Below are positions 61,361 to 64,000 of a DNA stretch of 64,000 nt, in pieces (position 1 is the stretch's first letter; each line of letters begins with the position of its first letter). The stretch covers positions 25,157 through 89,156 of the forward strand of contig NZ_BMFD01000002.1 in assembly GCF_014637795.1 (NCBI RefSeq). Direction: 5' to 3'. The notes below the pieces were generated by a model that worked only from the letters and a program-made list of their open reading frames with translations, made no database searches and had not been told where the DNA came from. The stretch is from Belliella aquatica. GTDB lineage: Bacteria; Bacteroidota; Bacteroidia; Cytophagales; Cyclobacteriaceae. Made by a program: the position numbers and the translations under genes.

Positions 61361-63195
61361 AGTGTCTTCTTGTTTTTGCCAAACTTTGTTTCTATCCATT
61401 GCTTAAGCTTTTTAAATGCTTCTGTGTATACCTCCAATTCAAATAACCTAGCATCTTTTCTAGCTTGCTTTAAAAAGAAAAGACCAATTGGAATCAAAAC
61501 CAAAATTGAAAACCAGGTTCCAAAGAGTGTGTTTGCCATTCCTTCTTTTCCCCACTTCTCCCCTGTTATAGTCAGCATGTAATAAATAATAAAGAAAATA
61601 ATTGATACCAACACTGGCATTCCTAAACCTCCTTTTTTAATAATCGCTCCAAGTGGGGCACCGATCATAAACATGACAATGCAAGCAAAAGCAGTCGTGT
61701 ATTTTTGGTACCAAGCGATTTGATACCTTCTATATTCTCTTTCTACTTCATTGATTTCAAATACTTTTCTATTAAATGCATTTTTAAGCGTTCTGGCATT
61801 GTTTAGAGCTACAGTTGCTGATCTTGATCTGTAGTTGTTTTTTTCAATAATTGAATCAATTCTTGTTTTTTGTGCTTCTGAAAATTCTGTAGACTTGATC
61901 TTGGCATTTACTTTAGATGAAACTACAGCTTGATCTTGAAATGTCGTATCAGGTGCGACAGACAATGCATTATCTAAACGTGAGGGAACATCTTGCTGAA
62001 AGTTTGAAAGATCACGAGGAGCTAATTTCCTTTTATTTTCATTTATATTCTCTAATTGTTCTGCTTGAAAATCTGTATTCTCTTGTGCTATCTCAATGGA
62101 TGAAAGGTCCGAAGTACTGTCAAAAGTTATCGAATCATAACTTAAATTCCCTCCATCATCTATTGATCCTGCCATCTGAACCTCAATGTTTTTAAGAGAA
62201 TCACGTTTATCAATACTTTTGCTTTTTTCTATCCTCAGAGAATCATCATATTTCTTCTTGTTTACTATATCCTCTGGAATTTTAAAATTCCTATTTCTTG
62301 TATAAAAGGGATAAGATGATTCTGAGGATGCGAAATTTGTGAAAATCATTCTGTTGATTTCGCTAGACATTGAATCCAATCCAACTCTTAACTGCCCTAT
62401 ATTTTTGATAGATCTATTATTTGACCATTGATCTTCAGATGTTCGATTCATTTGGAATGACTCCAAATTTAAGATAATCTGATTTTCAGAGAATCTTGTT
62501 CTGGTGAAATCTTGAGGTTTGTTATATGAAGCTCTTTTATCTCTAGATTCTTTGTAGCTGATTCCGTTATATAATGTCATACTCATGTAAGACTCGTTGA
62601 AAAAGGGCTCCATCCTTCCAGAATCTGCTAGAATAACATTGACATTCCCCTGCCCTTCTGAGTGATCATAAATAATTAGGTCAACTAATCTAACTTCGTC
62701 AATCTTCTTATTTACCTTGATACTGTATCTCGGGATACCACTGTAAAAAACACCTTCTTTGATATCTAGAGCCGGTGACTTCATTCGAATGTCGTAAAGT
62801 AAACTGAAGGTTTTAAGATTTACTTTTGGAACTAAATAATTATTAGATAAAAAAGCTAAAAATGACAAGACAATGACAAATATTCCAATGGGCCTTAAAG
62901 CCCGAAGAAGTGATATTCCGCTACTTTTGATGGCTGTCAATTCAAAATGCTCTCCTAAATTCCCAAATGTCATCAAGGAAGATAGTAAAACGGCCAGTGG
63001 TAAGGCCATCGGTGAAATACTAATCAAAAAGTAACTGATCAACTCGAGGTAAACTGTAAAATCTAAACCTTTACCGAAAATTTCGTCGAAATATTTCAGC
63101 ATATTCACAGTCAGTAGAATAAAATCTACGACAATAAAAGTCAATAAAAAGGGACCTATAAAGGACCCTAGAATCAATTTATCAAGTTTTTTCAT
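61345..63195 (-). CDS. LptF/LptG-family permease with large insert
   Basis: 616 residues, much longer than the about 360 of enterobacterial LptF/LptG. N-terminal membrane segments (IGPFLLTFIVVDFILLTVNM, LELISYFLISISPMALPLAV, then IFVIVLSFLAFLSNNYLVPK), a periplasmic beta-jellyroll region with VFYSGIPRYSIKVNKKIDEV, then a long polar insert (about 270-480) rich in Ser, Asp and Asn, and three C-terminal membrane segments (YTTAFACIVMFMIGAPLGAI, LVSIIFFIIYYMLTITGEKW, WFSILVLIPIGLFFL). It is a lipopolysaccharide-export ABC permease partner, probably of LptB; whether it acts as F or G is not decided here. Confidence 0.88.
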   Translation of the reverse strand: MKKLDKLILGSFIGPFLLTFIVVDFILLTVNMLKYFDEIFGKGLDFTVYLELISYFLISISPMALPLAVLLSSLMTFGNLGEHFELTAIKSSGISLLRALRPIGIFVIVLSFLAFLSNNYLVPKVNLKTFSLLYDIRMKSPALDIKEGVFYSGIPRYSIKVNKKIDEVRLVDLIIYDHSEGQGNVNVILADSGRMEPFFNESYMSMTLYNGISYKESRDKRASYNKPQDFTRTRFSENQIILNLESFQMNRTSEDQWSNNRSIKNIGQLRVGLDSMSSEINRMIFTNFASSESSYPFYTRNRNFKIPEDIVNKKKYDDSLRIEKSKSIDKRDSLKNIEVQMAGSIDDGGNLSYDSITFDSTSDLSSIEIAQENTDFQAEQLENINENKRKLAPRDLSNFQQDVPSRLDNALSVAPDTTFQDQAVVSSKVNAKIKSTEFSEAQKTRIDSIIEKNNYRSRSATVALNNARTLKNAFNRKVFEINEVEREYRRYQIAWYQKYTTAFACIVMFMIGAPLGAIIKKGGLGMPVLVSIIFFIIYYMLTITGEKWGKEGMANTLFGTWFSILVLIPIGLFFLKQARKDARLFELEVYTEAFKKLKQWIETKFGKNKKTLLNSK

Positions 63196-63274
63196 GAAGA
63201 AGTACTCCTCTTTAACAAAACTATTACGTTAAAGCTTTTGAATAAGATTTCAAAAATAAGAAATCCTTGGCAGA

Positions 63275-63670
63275 TTATCCTCCTATAATTTCTTTTAGAG
63301 AAGCAATCAAACTGTCCCAAATAGATTCTTGCTCTTCATCATCATAAGCGTCACTGTAATCGATCACTCTCAAAAACATGGTTTGTGTTAATTCGTTTTC
63401 TTCAAGTTTAAATTCAATAAATGAATGATCGGTTTCATCTTCGCTATTGGGGTCATAAAAATCAAATTTCACGTGCATATTTGTTCTCAAAGCAACGAGC
63501 TTGGCATGATGATCCTCTCCATCATAGCTGAAGATGTAATTTTTGTCTTCATTGATTTTCACATCATCTGCAAACCACTCGGACAATCCACTCGCGGTAC
63601 TTAAATAAGGAAATAAAATTTTTCTTGAAGTATTTATTTGATAGTCAGCTGTAAACTTGTTCTTTACCAT
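63275..63670 (-). CDS. START-like (SRPBCC) domain protein
   Basis: 131 residues matching the Bacteroidota START-like domain family: FTADYQINTSRKILFPYLST, ASGLSEWFADDVKINEDKNY, IFSYDGEDHHAKLVALRTNM, FIEFKLEENELTQTMFLRVI and SIWDSLIASLKEIIGG. The fold (helix-grip) binds hydrophobic ligands; no ligand is known for this group. It is the first gene of a minus-strand series leading to lptF/G, rpsO and pnp, and is divergent from the tRNA-Met promoter. Confidence 0.9.
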   Translation of the reverse strand: MVKNKFTADYQINTSRKILFPYLSTASGLSEWFADDVKINEDKNYIFSYDGEDHHAKLVALRTNMHVKFDFYDPNSEDETDHSFIEFKLEENELTQTMFLRVIDYSDAYDDEEQESIWDSLIASLKEIIGG

Positions 63671-63719
63671 AGTTTTAAAATTTTGATTCGTAAAAAATGT
63701 GATTTTTTAAGCAATCACA

Positions 63720-63751
63720 CTTGTTTTTAACAACTCAACCTAGCATATTTG
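63720..63751 (+). promoter_or_regulatory. probable tRNA-Met promoter
   Basis: CTTG (63720-63723), 20-base spacer, CATATTTG (63744-63751): three of four -33 bases and seven of eight -7 bases (against TATATTTG). It precedes the broken tRNA copy first; the intact copy has no promoter of its own that I can see. Confidence 0.5.
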
Positions 63752-63762
63752 CATTCCAATTC

Positions 63763-63831
63763 GGCGAGGTAGCTCAGATGGTTAGAGCGCAGGATTCATA
63801 TCCGCCGCGGCGGACACGGGTTCAACCCTCG
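63763..63831 (+). pseudogene. broken tRNA-Met copy with inserted palindrome
   Basis: Bases 63763-63800 match the intact tRNA at 63863 with one change in the D loop (A for T). After CATA the anticodon stem and variable loop are replaced by the 14-bp palindrome TCCGCCGCGGCGGA (63801-63814). The T arm start CACGGGTTCAAC is kept, then TCCCGT is missing and only CCTCG of the acceptor remains before the sequence diverges. It cannot form the anticodon stem or T arm, so it is probably non-functional. Confidence 0.85.
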
Positions 63832-63862
63832 ATAAATATATTGACCAAATACATTATTACCT

Positions 63863-63936
63863 GGCGAGGTAGCTCAGTTGGTTAGAGCGCAGGATTCATA
63901 ACCCTGAGGTCACGGGTTCAACTCCCGTCCTCGCTA
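63863..63936 (+). tRNA. tRNA-Met (anticodon CAT, elongator-type)
   Basis: 74 bases. Acceptor GGCGAGG with CCTCGCT, D arm GCTC-AGTTGGTTA-GAGC, anticodon loop TTCATAA (anticodon CAT), T arm ACGGG-TTCAACT-CCCGT. It lacks the initiator features. A lysidine-modified Ile tRNA also reads CAT, so the amino acid is likely but not certain. Confidence 0.88.
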
Positions 63937-63940
63937 CATA

Positions 63941-63963
63941 AGCCCCACTTTTGGGGCTTTTTT
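63941..63963 (+). terminator. terminator of tRNA-Met
   Basis: Stem AGCCCC with GGGGCT around a short loop, ending in six T. It lies 4 bases after the tRNA. Confidence 0.85.
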
Positions 63964-63984
63964 ATTGTACAATCTTCAAGAGTT

Positions 63985-64000
63985 AGGATTCATATCCGCC
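63985..64000. repeat. second copy of AGGATTCATATCCGCC, cut by the window edge
   Basis: 16 bases identical to 63791-63806, where they run from the tRNA-Met anticodon loop into the palindrome. This copy probably continues beyond the window. Confidence 0.85.

Noticed and set aside
63763..63831. A second functional tRNA-Met
   Set aside because: The anticodon stem cannot pair because of the palindrome, and the T arm lacks six bases and its 3' partner.

Overview
The window looks like chromosome from a Bacteroidota bacterium, most likely order Cytophagales and family Cyclobacteriaceae (Algoriphagus/Belliella-like). This is inferred from the AT-rich sequence, tRNA promoters of the TTTG-N19-TATATTTG type, the short region-1.1-less housekeeping sigma factor, a type IX secretion C-terminal domain, bacillithiol deacetylase BshB1 and several Bacteroidota-typical families (DUF349, DUF1080, DUF4332, XdhC/MocA pair). 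An ice-binding protein suggests a cold or freezing habitat. No phage, plasmid, transposase or CRISPR array is visible.

Layout. 1-5.4 kb: a flavoprotein cut by the window edge, a HAD hydrolase, then a rightward cluster of DUF427 protein, betaine-type (BCCT) transporter, EgtB and EgtD (ergothioneine-type sulfur-histidine synthesis). 5.4-9.0 kb: an ice-binding lipoprotein followed by a large OmpA-type envelope protein. 9.6-15.4 kb: two tandem small AraC regulators, an exported CHY zinc-finger protein, and an operon of an unknown exported protein, a TPR sensor kinase and its NarL-type regulator. 16-19 kb: a 982-residue astacin metalloprotease with a seven-bladed propeller. 19.5-22.7 kb: an AraC/DoxX/two-SDR operon. 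23-35.8 kb: mostly housekeeping (mnmE, a DtxR-type regulator, dapD, HerA-like ATPase, HI0933-type flavoprotein, HPt protein, GAPDH), with a 0.66-kb non-coding tandem repeat at 25.1-25.8 kb. 36.2-45.4 kb: two identical tRNA-Glu genes, a B12/radical-SAM protein, an M14 peptidase, a DUF1080 protein, the MocA/XdhC pair, and a cold-shock-domain protein with an unknown partner. 45.8-49 kb: a T9SS-exported, carbohydrate-binding-like protein built from 1062-bp near-identical DNA repeats. 49.7-63.7 kb: an anion transporter, tRNA-Thr, DUF349 protein, YqgE, pdxH, a trxB/M23/bshB1 cluster, rpoD, pnp, rpsO, an LptF/LptG permease and a START-like protein. The right edge holds a broken tRNA-Met copy beside an intact one.

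How it fits together. Much of the accessory content concerns the cell surface and outside (ice binding, OmpA, astacin, M14 peptidase, tandem binding modules, DUF1080) and redox/thiol chemistry (EgtB/EgtD, BshB1, TrxB, an exported thioredoxin). The best leads are (1) the BCCT transporter coupled to egtB/egtD, a candidate hercynine or ergothioneine transporter; (2) a dispersed intergenic repeat beginning ATATCCGC, apparently connected with the broken tRNA-Met at the right edge; (3) a perfect 15-bp terminator hairpin between two divergent genes, pointing to an unannotated RNA or leader; (4) exported versions of zinc-finger domains normally found in the cytoplasm; and (5) the 1062-bp internal repeats of the T9SS protein. 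All function calls come from reading protein motifs without database searches.
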